DNA from: Actinokineospora bangkokensis
GTDB lineage: Bacteria; Actinomycetota; Actinomycetes; Mycobacteriales; Pseudonocardiaceae
Assembly: GCF_001940455.1 (NCBI RefSeq)
Contig: NZ_MKQR01000004.1
Location: 5,623 to 69,622 of the forward strand
Reading direction: 5' to 3'
Length of the DNA: 64,000 bases
Part shown: piece by piece, positions 32,991 to 41,360 of the stretch
Layout: each line of letters starts with the position of its first letter
Numbering within the stretch: the stretch's first letter is position 1
Notes under the pieces: generated by a model
Told to the model about the DNA's origin: nothing
Databases searched by the model: none
Seen by the model: the letters and a program-made list of their open reading frames with translations, nothing else
Translations under genes and position numbers: made by a program

Positions 32991-34102
32991 CTGGGGTGCA
33001 CCCCGCCGTAGAAGGTGGCCGTGGACAGCGTGTGCGTGCGGCGGGCCACCTGGTCGCCGGAGTTGCCCTCGATGGTGGTGACGGTGTTGCCCTCGACCTT
33101 CTCCACGATCGCGATGTGGGTGGACGTCGCGGGGCTCTGCGGGCCGGTCCCGAACAGCAGGACGTCGCCGGGGCGGGCCTCGCGCAGGTCGCCCTTGCCG
33201 TAGGAGAGGCCGTGCTCCTGCCCCCACTTGTAGACGTCGCCGGTGAAGGGCAGCAGCGGGATCTTCACCCCGGCCTTGCGCCACACCCAGGTCGCGAACG
33301 ACGAGCACCACGCCGCGGCCGGGCCGTACTTGTTCTGGTTGCCCGCGCCCTCGTGGTAGCCCAGCTGCGAGCGCGCGTACTTGAGCACGTCGTGCACCCG
33401 CTCGCTGCTGGCCTTGGACGTGCCGCCGGACTTCTTGTCGTCGTCGTCCTTGGGCTTGGCGCGGTCGGGCTTGCCGCTGTCCTTCTTGCGCTCGGCCTGC
33501 TTGGTCGACGCCGCCGCGGTACCCGCCCGCTTGGCCTTCGGGTCGACGTACCCGTCGTGCTCGACGGCCCGCTCCAGCGACTTCAGCTGCTTGGCGGAGT
33601 CGGCCATCTGCTCCTTCACCGAGCGGAACTGCTTGGCGCTCTCCCCGGTGTAGGAGCGCACCAGGTCCGCGACCTCGCCCACGGCCTTGATGATCGCCGC
33701 GCGCTGCCCGGTGCCGGTGACGGCGAGCCCGGCGTCCAGCGCCGCCGACGCCCTGGTCGTGTACTCGTCGAGCAGCCGCACCACCGCGGTGTGCCCGCCG
33801 TCGAGGGCCGCGGCGGTCCTGGCGACGACCGCGGCGCCGTCGGAGGCGGCCGACGAGGTGGCGCCCAGCGACCGGGTGACCCGGTGGGCGCGGGTGTCGA
33901 AGCCGTCGGCGGACTTGCCGCTCCAGTGCTCGGTGGCCGTGCCCGCCGCGGTCCGGTGCCCGTCGCGGTGCTCGACGAGCAGCGCGTGCGCGGCGGCGAG
34001 GGCGGCGTGCGCGCGCTGGGCGTCCTCGACCTTGCCCGCCAGCCGGTTGCGGTGCTCGACGATCTGCTCGGCGAACTGCCGGGCGATCCGCTTGGTGTCC
34101 AT
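32987..34102 (-). CDS. WXG100-like N-terminus fused to a CHAP amidase (putative type VII-secreted wall hydrolase)
   Basis: 371 residues. Residues 1-170 form a helical hairpin region with a WXG-like turn (TEHWSGKSADGFDTRAHRV). A charged Lys/Asp linker (about 195-235) leads to a C-terminal CHAP domain: KYARSQLGYHEG, then AAWCSSFATWVWRKAG with the catalytic Cys, DVLLFGTG, and STHIAIVEKVEGN with the catalytic His. CHAP enzymes are cysteine amidases or endopeptidases of peptidoglycan. The absence of a Sec signal, the WXG100-like N-terminus and an EspC-like gene just upstream all argue for export by a type VII system, which is not itself encoded here. Confidence 0.82.
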   Translation of the reverse strand: MDTKRIARQFAEQIVEHRNRLAGKVEDAQRAHAALAAAHALLVEHRDGHRTAAGTATEHWSGKSADGFDTRAHRVTRSLGATSSAASDGAAVVARTAAALDGGHTAVVRLLDEYTTRASAALDAGLAVTGTGQRAAIIKAVGEVADLVRSYTGESAKQFRSVKEQMADSAKQLKSLERAVEHDGYVDPKAKRAGTAAASTKQAERKKDSGKPDRAKPKDDDDKKSGGTSKASSERVHDVLKYARSQLGYHEGAGNQNKYGPAAAWCSSFATWVWRKAGVKIPLLPFTGDVYKWGQEHGLSYGKGDLREARPGDVLLFGTGPQSPATSTHIAIVEKVEGNTVTTIEGNSGDQVARRTHTLSTATFYGGVHPR

Positions 34103-34120
34103 GTCCCCTGCTCCCCCCGC

Positions 34121-34552
34121 TCAGCCCAGCAGCTTGCTGAGGTCGATCGCGATGCCGCCGTCCTGCTCCTGGTAGGCGTCGGCGGTCCTGCGGGTGGCCC
34201 GGCCCAGCTCGGCCGCGTTGCCCGCCACCCCGCTGACCTGGGTGCCCAGCGCCTTGGCGAACCCGGCCAGCGCCTCGGCGAACCCGGAGTCGCGGCCGAT
34301 GCGGCCGAACCCCTCGCCGGTGATGCCGCCGAGGCCCTTCTTGGCCGACTCGCGCAGCTCCTCGGCCAGCTTCGCGGTCTGCTTGGCGTAGGCGTCGAGC
34401 GCGGCGGTGTCGACCTGGAAGCCCTCGGGCCCGCCGCCCCGCCCGCCCTTGTCGCCGCCCCGGTCCGGCTTGCGCCCGCCCTCGCCCCGACCGCGCCCGC
34501 CGCCCTCGCCCAGCGCGTCGCTGATCAGGTCGACCAGGTCCTTCTCGTCCAT
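34121..34552 (-). CDS. EspC-like type VII secretion substrate (DUF2580 type)
   Basis: 143 residues from ATG 34552 with GGAGG 5 nt upstream; first gene of a four-gene leftward operon. A Gly/Arg-rich stretch (15-43) precedes the conserved core: FQVDTAALDAYAKQTAKLAEELRESA, GEGFGRIGRDSGFAEALAGF, and ATRRTADAYQEQD. The pattern of one helix, a glycine turn, a second helix and a closing Y-x-x-x-D resembles the EspC/DUF2580 family of secreted partner proteins. It probably pairs with the WXG100-CHAP protein encoded 18 bp downstream for export. Confidence 0.78.
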   Translation of the reverse strand: MDEKDLVDLISDALGEGGGRGRGEGGRKPDRGGDKGGRGGGPEGFQVDTAALDAYAKQTAKLAEELRESAKKGLGGITGEGFGRIGRDSGFAEALAGFAKALGTQVSGVAGNAAELGRATRRTADAYQEQDGGIAIDLSKLLG

Positions 34553-34677
34553 CCCCGCCTCCGCTCGCAGCCCCTCCGGGACACGGGACAACTCTGGCTC
34601 GCGGGGCGCCCAGGGGCCAGCACCGCTGCACGCCCGGTCAACACGGGGTGCACAGATGCGCTCGGCGCGGGGTGCGC

Positions 34678-36486
34678 TCAGCCGGGGAAGAGCCCGGCCA
34701 CCTCGTCGGCCCGGGACTTCAGGATCGCCTCGCGGCGCGGGGTGCCCGCCGGGGTCAGCTCGCCCGCGGCCTCGGAGAAGTCGGTGGCCAGCACCGCGAA
34801 CGCCGCGATGCCCGCCGCCCTGGGCACGGTGCGGTTCGCCGCGTCGACCGTGCGCCGCAGCGCCGCGCGCAGGTCCGGGTCGGTCGCGACGTCCACCGAG
34901 CGCTTGCCCGCGCGCGCCGCCCACTCCGCCAGCGCGTCCTCGGCGACGGTGATGAGCGCGCCCAGGTGCGGCATCCCGTCGCCGACCACCACGCACTGCG
35001 AGACCAGCGGGTCGCGGCGCACCCGGTCCTCCAGCGCCGAGGGCGCCAGCTCGCGGCCGTCGGCGGTGGTGATCGTGTCTCGCAGCCTGCCGGTGATCCG
35101 CAGGTAGCCGTCCGGGTCGAGGGACCCCAGGTCGCCGGTGCGCAACCAGCCGTCCACCAGCGCCTCGGCGGTGGCGGCCGGGTCGCGCCAGTACCTGCGG
35201 AAGAGGCCGTCGCCGCCCAGCAGCACCTCGCCCGTCTCGTCCACGCGCACCCGCACCCCGGGCAGCGGGCGCCCCGCGGTGCCCGCCCGGAACGCGGCGG
35301 CGGTGGTGGCGCAGGCGATCGAGGAGGCCTCGGTGAGCCCGTACCCGGCGTGCACGGGGATGCCCGCGCCGCGGAAGAAGTGCGCCAGCCGGGCGTCGAG
35401 CGCACCGCCGCAGCTCAGCGCCGCCTGGCACCGCCCGCCCAGCACCGCGTGCAGCTCCCGGCCCAGCAACCTGCGCGCGAGCAGCTTCTGCGCGCTCAGC
35501 AGCGGCGGCACGCCGCCGGTGGCCAGCGCCTCGCTGTGCCGCACGGCCACGCCCTCGGCCAGGTCGAACAGCGCGCCCCGGCCGCGCTCGGCGGCCCGCC
35601 GCCGGGCGGTGGCGCGCACCCGCTCGAACACCCTGGGCCCGGCGGCGACGAAGGTCGGGCGGAAGGTCGCCAGGTCCGAGGCGAGGTCGCCGCTGTCGGC
35701 CAGGTGCCCCAGCGTCGTCCTGGTGTGCACGCAGGCCAGGGTGAGCACCCTGGCGAACAGCCGGGCCTGCGACATCGACTGGAGCATGGAGTTGCCCGGC
35801 ACCAGCAGCTCGGGGAACGCCGCGACCAGCCCGCGCACCCTGGCCAGCAGCGCGCCGTGGGTCAGCTCGACCCCGCGCGGGCGCCCGGTGGTGCCCGCCG
35901 TGTAGACCAGGGTCGCCAGGTCGTCGGCGCCCACGGCGAGCCTGCGCCGGTGCACCTCGGCGTCGGGCACCCCCGCGCCCAGCGCCACCAGCTCGTCCAG
36001 CGCGGGGGCCGCGTCGCCGTCGCCGGTCGCGGGCCCCGGGTCGACCCGCCACACCCGGGTGACGTCGGCGAGCCGGTCCACCACGCCCTCGACGAGCGCG
36101 CGGTGCGCGTCGTCCTCGACCACCACCGCCCGCGCACCGCAGTCGCGCAGCTGCCAGGCCACCTGCTCGGCCGAGGCCGTCTCGGGCACCGGCACCACCA
36201 CGCACCCCGCGGCCCACGCGGCGAGGTCGACCAGCGTCCACTCCCAGCGCACCCGCGACAGCACGGCCACCCGGTCGCCGGGCGCCAGCCCCGCGGCGGC
36301 GAACCCCTTGGCCAACGCGAGCACCTGCGCGGCGAAGTCCTTGGTCGTCACGTCGACCCACGTGCCCGCCACCCGCCTGCGGAACCCGATCGCGTCGGCG
36401 AACCGCTCCGCGTTGGCCCAGACCACGTCGACCAGGCTCTCCCGGGCCTCGACCGGCACCCCGGCCGCGCCGCTGAACTGGGACAC
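34678..36486 (-). CDS. fadD15: Long-chain acyl-CoA synthetase, FadD15-like
   Basis: 602 residues from a GTG after CGGGAGGT. ANL adenylating enzyme motifs: P-loop LVYTAGTTGRPRGVELTH, the substrate/adenine block HAGYGLTEASS, and the hinge GWLRTGDLGSLDPDGYLRITGRLRD. The usual C-terminal motif around the catalytic lysine is altered (ILKSRADEVAGLFPG). It should activate long-chain fatty acids to acyl-AMP and acyl-CoA at the membrane. It is the positional homologue of M. tuberculosis Rv2187 and faces the SRPBCC/ArsA cluster divergently. Acyl-CoA supply fits the nearby acyltransferase and PIM genes. Confidence 0.9.
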   Translation of the reverse strand: MSQFSGAAGVPVEARESLVDVVWANAERFADAIGFRRRVAGTWVDVTTKDFAAQVLALAKGFAAAGLAPGDRVAVLSRVRWEWTLVDLAAWAAGCVVVPVPETASAEQVAWQLRDCGARAVVVEDDAHRALVEGVVDRLADVTRVWRVDPGPATGDGDAAPALDELVALGAGVPDAEVHRRRLAVGADDLATLVYTAGTTGRPRGVELTHGALLARVRGLVAAFPELLVPGNSMLQSMSQARLFARVLTLACVHTRTTLGHLADSGDLASDLATFRPTFVAAGPRVFERVRATARRRAAERGRGALFDLAEGVAVRHSEALATGGVPPLLSAQKLLARRLLGRELHAVLGGRCQAALSCGGALDARLAHFFRGAGIPVHAGYGLTEASSIACATTAAAFRAGTAGRPLPGVRVRVDETGEVLLGGDGLFRRYWRDPAATAEALVDGWLRTGDLGSLDPDGYLRITGRLRDTITTADGRELAPSALEDRVRRDPLVSQCVVVGDGMPHLGALITVAEDALAEWAARAGKRSVDVATDPDLRAALRRTVDAANRTVPRAAGIAAFAVLATDFSEAAGELTPAGTPRREAILKSRADEVAGLFPG

Positions 36487-36587
36487 GCCGACCTCCCGAC
36501 ACGCTGTGCGCTCTCCCGGTGACCCCCGGTCCCAACCTAGAGCAGGGCGGCGGCGCCGGGTACCACGCCCCGTGCGAAGCTGGCCGG

Positions 36588-36968
36588 GTGCCCGCAGTCG
36601 ACGTCGTGGACGAGACCTTCCTCGCCGTGCCCCCCGCCACCGCGGCCGCCGCGTTCGCCGACCCGGCCGCCTGGCAGCGCTACTGGCCGGACCTGCGCCT
36701 GCACGCCTACGCCGACCGCGGCCTGGAGGGCGTCCGCTGGACGGTGACCGGCGCGCTCACCGGCACCATGGAGGTCTGGCTGGAGCCGGTGCTCGACGGC
36801 ACCCTGGTGCACTACTTCCTGCGCGCCGACCCGGCCGAGCCGCTGCCCGCCAAGGCGGTGGAGAAGCTGCGCCGCTCCCGGCAGCTGGCGGCCAAGGCGC
36901 TGGCCCTGCGCCTCAAGGCCGTCCTGGAGGACGGCCGCGCCCCCGGCATCCCCCCGACCGCCGAGTAG
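36588..36968 (+). CDS. SRPBCC (START/Bet v 1-fold) protein, Rv2186c-like
   Basis: 126 residues from GTG 36588, where the conserved start VDVVDETFLAVPPATAAAAFADP begins. The small helix-grip fold binds hydrophobic ligands: AWQRYWPDLRL, GVRWTVTGALTGTMEVWLEPVLDGTLVHYFLRADP, and a long C-terminal helix. It has no catalytic residues. With the second SRPBCC gene at 38065 it forms the pair seen as Rv2185c/Rv2186c in mycobacteria, next to an ArsA-like ATPase and an acyl-CoA synthetase. A lipid-carrier role is plausible but unproven. Confidence 0.82.
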   Translation: MPAVDVVDETFLAVPPATAAAAFADPAAWQRYWPDLRLHAYADRGLEGVRWTVTGALTGTMEVWLEPVLDGTLVHYFLRADPAEPLPAKAVEKLRRSRQLAAKALALRLKAVLEDGRAPGIPPTAE

Positions 36969-37000
36969 CGAGGGTCCCCGCACCCGCCTGTGGCGCGGCT

Positions 37001-37136
37001 GTGTTTCACCAACCCGCCACCCACCCCCGCGTCCCCACCCGGCACCGTCCCCCACCTGCCACCACGGCCGCCTGCCCCGCCCCAGGCCACGCGGCACGAC
37101 GACACACGAGCTGACGCCGCCCCACTTCGTGAAACG
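37001..37136. repeat. Dispersed intergenic repeat, copy 1 (MITE- or REP-like)
   Basis: A GC-rich stretch flanked by short inverted ends GTTTCAC (37003-37009) and GTGAAAC (37129-37135). Two internal blocks (about 37010-37045 and 37093-37119) recur at 58594-58650, where the bases between the two CGGCAC direct repeats are precisely missing. The first block, reversed, recurs in the tandem array at 41127-41350. Confidence 0.6.
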
Positions 37137-37195
37137 CTCTAGGCTGGTTGGGGGCGACCCGCCGGTGCGCGGCGGGCGGGAGAGGGCGAGGGTCG

Positions 37196-37999
37196 GTGGC
37201 AGGCAGCGGGCACCGGGTGCACGTCGTGTCCGACGTCCACGGCAACGCCGAGGCCCTGGCCCGCGCGGGCGACGGCGCCGACGCGCTCGTCGTGCTGGGC
37301 GACCTGATCGACTTCGTCGACTACCACGACCACGGCGGCGGGATCATGGGCCGCGTCTTCGGCCCGGAGAAGGTGGGCGTCTACGCGCGGCTGCGCCGGG
37401 AGCGCTCGCACGTGCGCGCCTCCGGCTACATCCGCGAGCTGTGGTCGCAGCTGGACGACCCGCGCGCGCTGGTCGAGGAAGCCGTCCTGGAGCAGTACGC
37501 CCGCCTGTTCGCGGTGCTGCCCACCCCCACCTACGCCACCCCCGGCAACGTCGACACGCCCGACCTGTGGGCCGGGTTCGCCCGCGAGGGGCTGACCGTG
37601 CTCGACGGCGCCACCACCGAGATCGGCGGGCTGCGGTTCGGCTTCGTCGGCGGCACCGTGCTGCCCGAGGGCATCACCCCGCGGCGGGGGTCGGCGTTCC
37701 GCCCCTACCTGCGCACGCCGGAGGACTTCGCCGCCGGGGTGGCCGGGCTGACCGGGGTCGAGGTGCTGTGCACGCACGTGCCGCCGGACCTGCCCGAACT
37801 GGTCTACGACGTGGTGGCCCGGCGGGCGGAGCTGGGCTCGGCGGCGCTGGTCGGGCTCATCCGCGAGCAGCGGCCGCGGTGGTCGCTGTTCGGGCACGTG
37901 CACCAGCCGCTGGCACCCCGGCTGCGCTTCGGCCGCACGGAGTGCGTCAACGTGGGGCACTTCCAGCGCACCGAGCGCGCGTACGTGTTGCGCTGGTGA
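37196..37999 (+). CDS. Metallophosphoesterase
   Basis: 267 residues from GTG 37196 (GGGAGAGGGCGAGG ahead). Calcineurin-type dinuclear metal motifs in order: SDVHGN (Asp13, His15), VLGDLIDF, TPGNVDTPD, LCTHVPPD and SLFGHVHQP. Hydrolyses phosphomono- or diesters; members of this actinobacterial branch are uncharacterised, and nucleotide or phospholipid substrates are equally possible. Cytosolic. The gene is followed 65 bp later by the Rv2185c-like gene in the same direction and has no counterpart at this place in the mycobacterial order I recall. Confidence 0.9.
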   Translation: MAGSGHRVHVVSDVHGNAEALARAGDGADALVVLGDLIDFVDYHDHGGGIMGRVFGPEKVGVYARLRRERSHVRASGYIRELWSQLDDPRALVEEAVLEQYARLFAVLPTPTYATPGNVDTPDLWAGFAREGLTVLDGATTEIGGLRFGFVGGTVLPEGITPRRGSAFRPYLRTPEDFAAGVAGLTGVEVLCTHVPPDLPELVYDVVARRAELGSAALVGLIREQRPRWSLFGHVHQPLAPRLRFGRTECVNVGHFQRTERAYVLRW

Positions 38000-38050
38000 G
38001 CACGGCGGCACCCGCGCGGCAGGCCCCCGGTGCCGAGCGGGTGGAGCGGG

Positions 38051-38056
38051 TAACCT
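38051..38056 (+). promoter_or_regulatory. -10 box of the Rv2185c-like gene (leaderless)
   Basis: TAACCT with 8 nt to the ATG at 38065 and no ribosome site. Confidence 0.55.
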
Positions 38057-38064
38057 CCTCAGCC

Positions 38065-38502
38065 ATGGCCGATGAGTCCACACAGTCCATCGTGGTCGAC
38101 GCCCCCGCCGAGGCGATCATGGCGGTGATCGCGGACTTCGGGGCGTACCCGGAGTGGGCGGGGGCGGTCAAGAGCGCCCAGGTGCAGTCCACCGGAGCCG
38201 ACGGCAGGGCGCAGGAGGTCGCGTTCGCCCTCGACGCCGGGCCGTTCAAGGACGAGTACACCCTCGCCTACGACTGGTCGCCCGACGGGCTGGCCGTCGA
38301 CTGGACCCTGGTCAAGGGCCAGATGCAGAAGGCGCAGAAGGGCCGCTACGCGCTGCGCGAGACCGGGGGCAAGACCGAGGTGGTCTACACCCTGTCGGTG
38401 CAGCTGGCGGTGCCGATGATCGGCCTGTTCCGGCGCAAGGCGGAGAAGATGATCATGGACACCGCGCTCAAGGAGCTCAAGCGGCGCGTCGAGTCGCGCT
38501 GA
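38065..38502 (+). CDS. SRPBCC polyketide cyclase/dehydrase-like protein, Rv2185c-like
   Basis: 145 residues. Helix-grip fold: QSIVVDAPAEAIMAVIADFGAYPEWAGAVKSAQV, middle strands with DEYTLAYDWSPDGLAVDWTL, and a closing helix KMIMDTALKELKRRVE. The family (COQ10/START-like) binds lipids or polyketides and is often wrongly called cyclase; no active site is visible. It is the first gene of a tightly packed run: a 5-bp gap to the ArsA-like gene, then two GTGA overlaps. A functional link to the ATPase is therefore likely. Confidence 0.88.
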   Translation: MADESTQSIVVDAPAEAIMAVIADFGAYPEWAGAVKSAQVQSTGADGRAQEVAFALDAGPFKDEYTLAYDWSPDGLAVDWTLVKGQMQKAQKGRYALRETGGKTEVVYTLSVQLAVPMIGLFRRKAEKMIMDTALKELKRRVESR

Positions 38503-38507
38503 GCCCC

Positions 38508-39665
38508 GTGCGCATCCTCCTGTTCACCGGCAAGGGCGGGGTCGGCAAGACGACCCTGGCGGCGGCGACCGCGGCCCGGCTGGCCGCCCGGGGCACCAAG
38601 ACCCTGGTCGTGTCCACCGACCCGGCGCACTCGCTGGCCGACGCCTACGCCACCCCGCTCGGCCCCGAACCGTCCGAAGTGGACCACGCGCTGCACGCCG
38701 CGCACGTCGACGCCAGGGTGCTCGCCGACCGCTCCTGGCCCACCCTGCGCGCGGCGCTGCGCTGGGTGCTCGACCGCACCGGCCTCGACGCCCTCGACGC
38801 CGAGGAGCTGACCGTGCTGCCCGGCGTCGACGAGCTGCTGGCGCTCACCGAGGTCGCCAGGCTCGCCGCCGAGGGCCCCTGGGAGGTCGTGGTCGTCGAC
38901 TGCGGCCCCACCGCCGAGACGCTGCGCCTGCTCTCGCTGCCCGAGGCCGTCTCCGGCTACCTCGACCGGGCCTTCGGCGGTGTGGCCGGGGTGCTCGCCG
39001 GGGGCGAGGTGCGCGCGGTCGCCGGGTCGCTGCGGACCCTGGCCGAGCACCTGTCCGGGCTGCGCGCGCTGCTCACCGACCCCGCGGTGACCTCGGTGCG
39101 GCTCGTGCTCACCCCGGAGCGGCTGGTGGTCGCCGAGACCCGCCGCACCCTCGGCGCGCTGGCCCTGCGCGGGGTGCACGTCGACGCGCTGGTGGCCAAC
39201 CGGCTGGTCCCCAGGGCGAGCCGCTGGCGCGGTCCGGCGGCGTCCTGGCTGCGGGTGCGCCGCGCCGAGCAGGACGGGGTGCTGGCCGAGCTGGCCGCCT
39301 CGACCCCGCTGCCGGTGCACCGGGTGGAGCACCTGGCCACCGAGCCGATCGGGCCCGCCGCCCTGCTCGCCCTGGCCGACGACCTCTACGGCGAGCGGGA
39401 CCCGCTGGCCGTCGGCGCCGCCCCCGGCGCCCCGCTGCTGTCGGTGGCCGCCGACGGCGACCACGTGCTGCTCACCATCGCGCTGCCGCTCACCGACGGC
39501 GCCGCGCTCGACCTGGCCAGGATCGGCGACGACCTGGCGGTCACCGTGGACGGCACGCGCAGGCTCGTCGCGCTGCCGCCACTGCTGCACCGGCGGGCGG
39601 TGGTCGACGCCGAGGCCGACGCCGCGGGCCTGGTGGTGCGCTTCGCCGAGGAGGAGTCCGCGTGA
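38508..39665 (+). CDS. ArsA/GET3-like P-loop ATPase, Rv2184c-like
   Basis: 385 residues from GTG 38508. The deviant Walker A FTGKGGVGKTT lies at 7-17, then the switch I-like STDPAHSLADAY and Walker B-type VVVDCGPTAETLRLL. These mark the ArsA/GET3/MinD group. The chain has a single ATPase half, and arsenite-binding cysteines of true ArsA are not seen, so an arsenite pump is unlikely. A C-terminal beta-rich domain (about 300-385, LLTIALPLTDGAALDLARIGDDLAVTVDGTRR) resembles the hydrophobic-binding domain found in actinobacterial homologues. It probably moves or inserts membrane proteins or lipids together with the adjacent SRPBCC proteins. The end overlaps the next gene as GTGA. Confidence 0.9.
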   Translation: MRILLFTGKGGVGKTTLAAATAARLAARGTKTLVVSTDPAHSLADAYATPLGPEPSEVDHALHAAHVDARVLADRSWPTLRAALRWVLDRTGLDALDAEELTVLPGVDELLALTEVARLAAEGPWEVVVVDCGPTAETLRLLSLPEAVSGYLDRAFGGVAGVLAGGEVRAVAGSLRTLAEHLSGLRALLTDPAVTSVRLVLTPERLVVAETRRTLGALALRGVHVDALVANRLVPRASRWRGPAASWLRVRRAEQDGVLAELAASTPLPVHRVEHLATEPIGPAALLALADDLYGERDPLAVGAAPGAPLLSVAADGDHVLLTIALPLTDGAALDLARIGDDLAVTVDGTRRLVALPPLLHRRAVVDAEADAAGLVVRFAEEESA

Positions 39666-40027
39666 GCGCTGGAGCCGACCCCGGCAGCAGGCTGGCCGAC
39701 GAGCTGGCCCTGCTGCTGTCCGCCGTGGCCGAGCGGGCCGGGCCCTGGCTGGACCGGGTGGCGGTCAGCGAGCACGACGAGCACGCCGCCCCCGGCGGGG
39801 TGTGCGCGTCCTGCCCGGTGTGCGCGTTCATCGCCCTGCTGCGCGGCGAGCCGAACCCGATGGCCGCGGGCGCCCTGGAGCGGCTGGCCGACGTGGTGGC
39901 GCTGCTGCGCGCGGTCCTGGCCGACCGCTGGGAGCCCGGCGAGCCGCACATGCCCGGCTTCCGCCCCGACCCGCCCGCCCCCACCGAGAACCCGAGGGTC
40001 CAGCGCATCCCGGTCCGCCGCAGGTGA
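39662..40027 (+). CDS. Small CxxC protein, Rv2183c-like
   Basis: 121 residues, with GTGA overlaps at both ends, hence obligately co-translated with the ArsA-like ATPase and the glucokinase. Helical N-terminus (RLADELALLLSAVAERAGPWLDRV), a Cys-rich motif GVCASCPVCAFIALLRGE that could bind zinc or form a disulfide, and a Pro/Arg-rich tail. It is conserved in position with M. tuberculosis Rv2183c. Function unknown; constant pairing with the ATPase suggests a subunit or adaptor. Confidence 0.82.
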   Translation: MSAGADPGSRLADELALLLSAVAERAGPWLDRVAVSEHDEHAAPGGVCASCPVCAFIALLRGEPNPMAAGALERLADVVALLRAVLADRWEPGEPHMPGFRPDPPAPTENPRVQRIPVRRR

Positions 40028-40983
40028 GCACGATCGGCGTGGACGTGGGCGGCACCAGCGTCCGCGCGGGGGTCGTCGACGCCCGCGGCGAGGTCCTCGA
40101 CACCGCCCGCGGCAGCACCCCGCCCACCGAGCGGGCCCTGGAGGACGCGATCTGCGCGGTGGTCTCGGAGCTGACCGCCCGCCACCGCGCCACCGCCGTC
40201 GGGCTGGCCGTGGCGGGCTTCATCGCCAACGACCGGCGCACGGTGATGTTCGCCCCGCACCTGGCCTGGCGCGACGCCCCGGTGGCGGCCAGGGTCGAGG
40301 CCCGGCTGGGCCTGCCGGTGGTGCTGGAGCACGACGCCAACGCCGCGGGCTGGGCTGAGCACCGCTTCGGCGCGCTCAAGGGCGTGGGCACCGGCCTGCT
40401 GCTGGCCATCGGCACCGGCATCGGCGCCGCCCTGGTCGTCGACGGGCGGCTCTACCGGGGCGCGCACGGCGTGGCCCCCGAACTGGGCCACCTCACCCTG
40501 GAGCCCGGCGGCCGACCGTGCCCCTGCGGCAAGCGGGGGTGCTGGGAGCGCTACTGCAGCGGGACCGCCCTGGCCGCGACGGCGACCGACCTGCTGGCCA
40601 CCCGCGTCGCCCGCGGGTCACCGCTGGCCCGCGAGGAGCAGCGCAACCCCGGCTCGCTCACCGGCCGCACCGTGTCCGCCGCCGCGCGCGAGGGCGACCC
40701 GCTGGCGGTGGCGGCCATGGCGGAGTTCGCGCGCTGGCTGGCGACCGGGTTGTCGCTGATCGCCGACGCCTACGACCCCGAGGTCGTGGCCATCGGCGGC
40801 GGGCTGTCGGAGGCGGCGCCGCTGTTCCTCGACGACGCGCGCGAGCAGTTCCACGGCCTGCTCACCGGCGCGGGCCACCGGCCGCCGCTGCGGCTGCGCC
40901 CGGCCCACCACCGCGACAACGCGGGCATCATCGGCGCCGCCGCCCTCGCCGCCCACCCCACCCGTGGCCTCAGCACCGCGTGA
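40024..40983 (+). CDS. ROK-family sugar kinase (glucokinase type)
   Basis: 319 residues from the GTG of a GTGA overlap. The N-terminal phosphate loop is IGVDVGGTSVRAGVVD. The catalytic Asp lies in VLEHDANAAGWAEHRFG, followed by the ATP loop LLLAIGTGIGAALVVDG. The ROK zinc signature CPCGKRGCWERYCSG is complete, and GVAPELGHLTLEPGG precedes it with the Glu and His that contact glucose and zinc. It should phosphorylate glucose with ATP. No repressor-type DNA-binding domain is present, so this is an enzyme. Glucokinase here and phosphofructokinase at 47.3 kb together serve early glycolysis. Confidence 0.92.
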   Translation: MSTIGVDVGGTSVRAGVVDARGEVLDTARGSTPPTERALEDAICAVVSELTARHRATAVGLAVAGFIANDRRTVMFAPHLAWRDAPVAARVEARLGLPVVLEHDANAAGWAEHRFGALKGVGTGLLLAIGTGIGAALVVDGRLYRGAHGVAPELGHLTLEPGGRPCPCGKRGCWERYCSGTALAATATDLLATRVARGSPLAREEQRNPGSLTGRTVSAAAREGDPLAVAAMAEFARWLATGLSLIADAYDPEVVAIGGGLSEAAPLFLDDAREQFHGLLTGAGHRPPLRLRPAHHRDNAGIIGAAALAAHPTRGLSTA

Positions 40984-41126
40984 CGAACCCCGGTGCCGAA
41001 CACACCGCAGTTCCCCTGCACACCGCAGTTCTCCCCGGACAGCTGCTCACGAGTTGTCACGCCAGGCGCGAAAGGGCTCGCGGAGTTGGCACCGCCGTTC
41101 CAGTCAGTGCGCGCAGCCCTGCGGTC

Positions 41127-41350
41127 GTGGTGCCAGGTCGGGGACGAGGGGCCCTGTGGTGGTGGTTGGCGCCGTGTTGCTGCCGACCGCCCTTCCGGCG
41201 GCCGTGGTGCCAGGTCGGGGACGGTGCCGGGTGGGGACGCGGAGGCCCGGTGGTGGGGGTTGGCGCCGTGTTGCTGCCGACCGCCCTTCCGGCGGCCGTG
41301 GTGCCAGGTCGGGGACGGTGCCGGGCGGGGACGAGGGGGTGGGTGGCGGG
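41127..41350. repeat. Tandem intergenic repeat, copies 2-4 of the dispersed family
   Basis: Each unit begins GTGGTGCCAGGTCGGGGAC: 41127-41203 (77 bp), 41204-41297 (94 bp) and a partial third from 41298 to about 41350. Units 1 and 2 are nearly identical except that unit 1 lacks about 17 bp. The third unit matches, in reverse orientation, the block at 37010-37065. The upstream part of the gap (40984-41126) shows only two 13-bp direct repeats (41001 and 41019) and no gene. Confidence 0.85.
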
Positions 41351-41360
41351 AGGAATAGAA

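Noticed and set aside
38508-39665. Arsenite-transport ATPase
   Set aside because: Single ATPase half, no metalloid-binding cysteines, no arsB or arsR nearby; the Rv2184c-like context argues for another role.
41127-41350. Possible CRISPR array
   Set aside because: Units are directly adjacent, 77-94 bp long, of unequal size, without unique spacers, and no cas genes are near.
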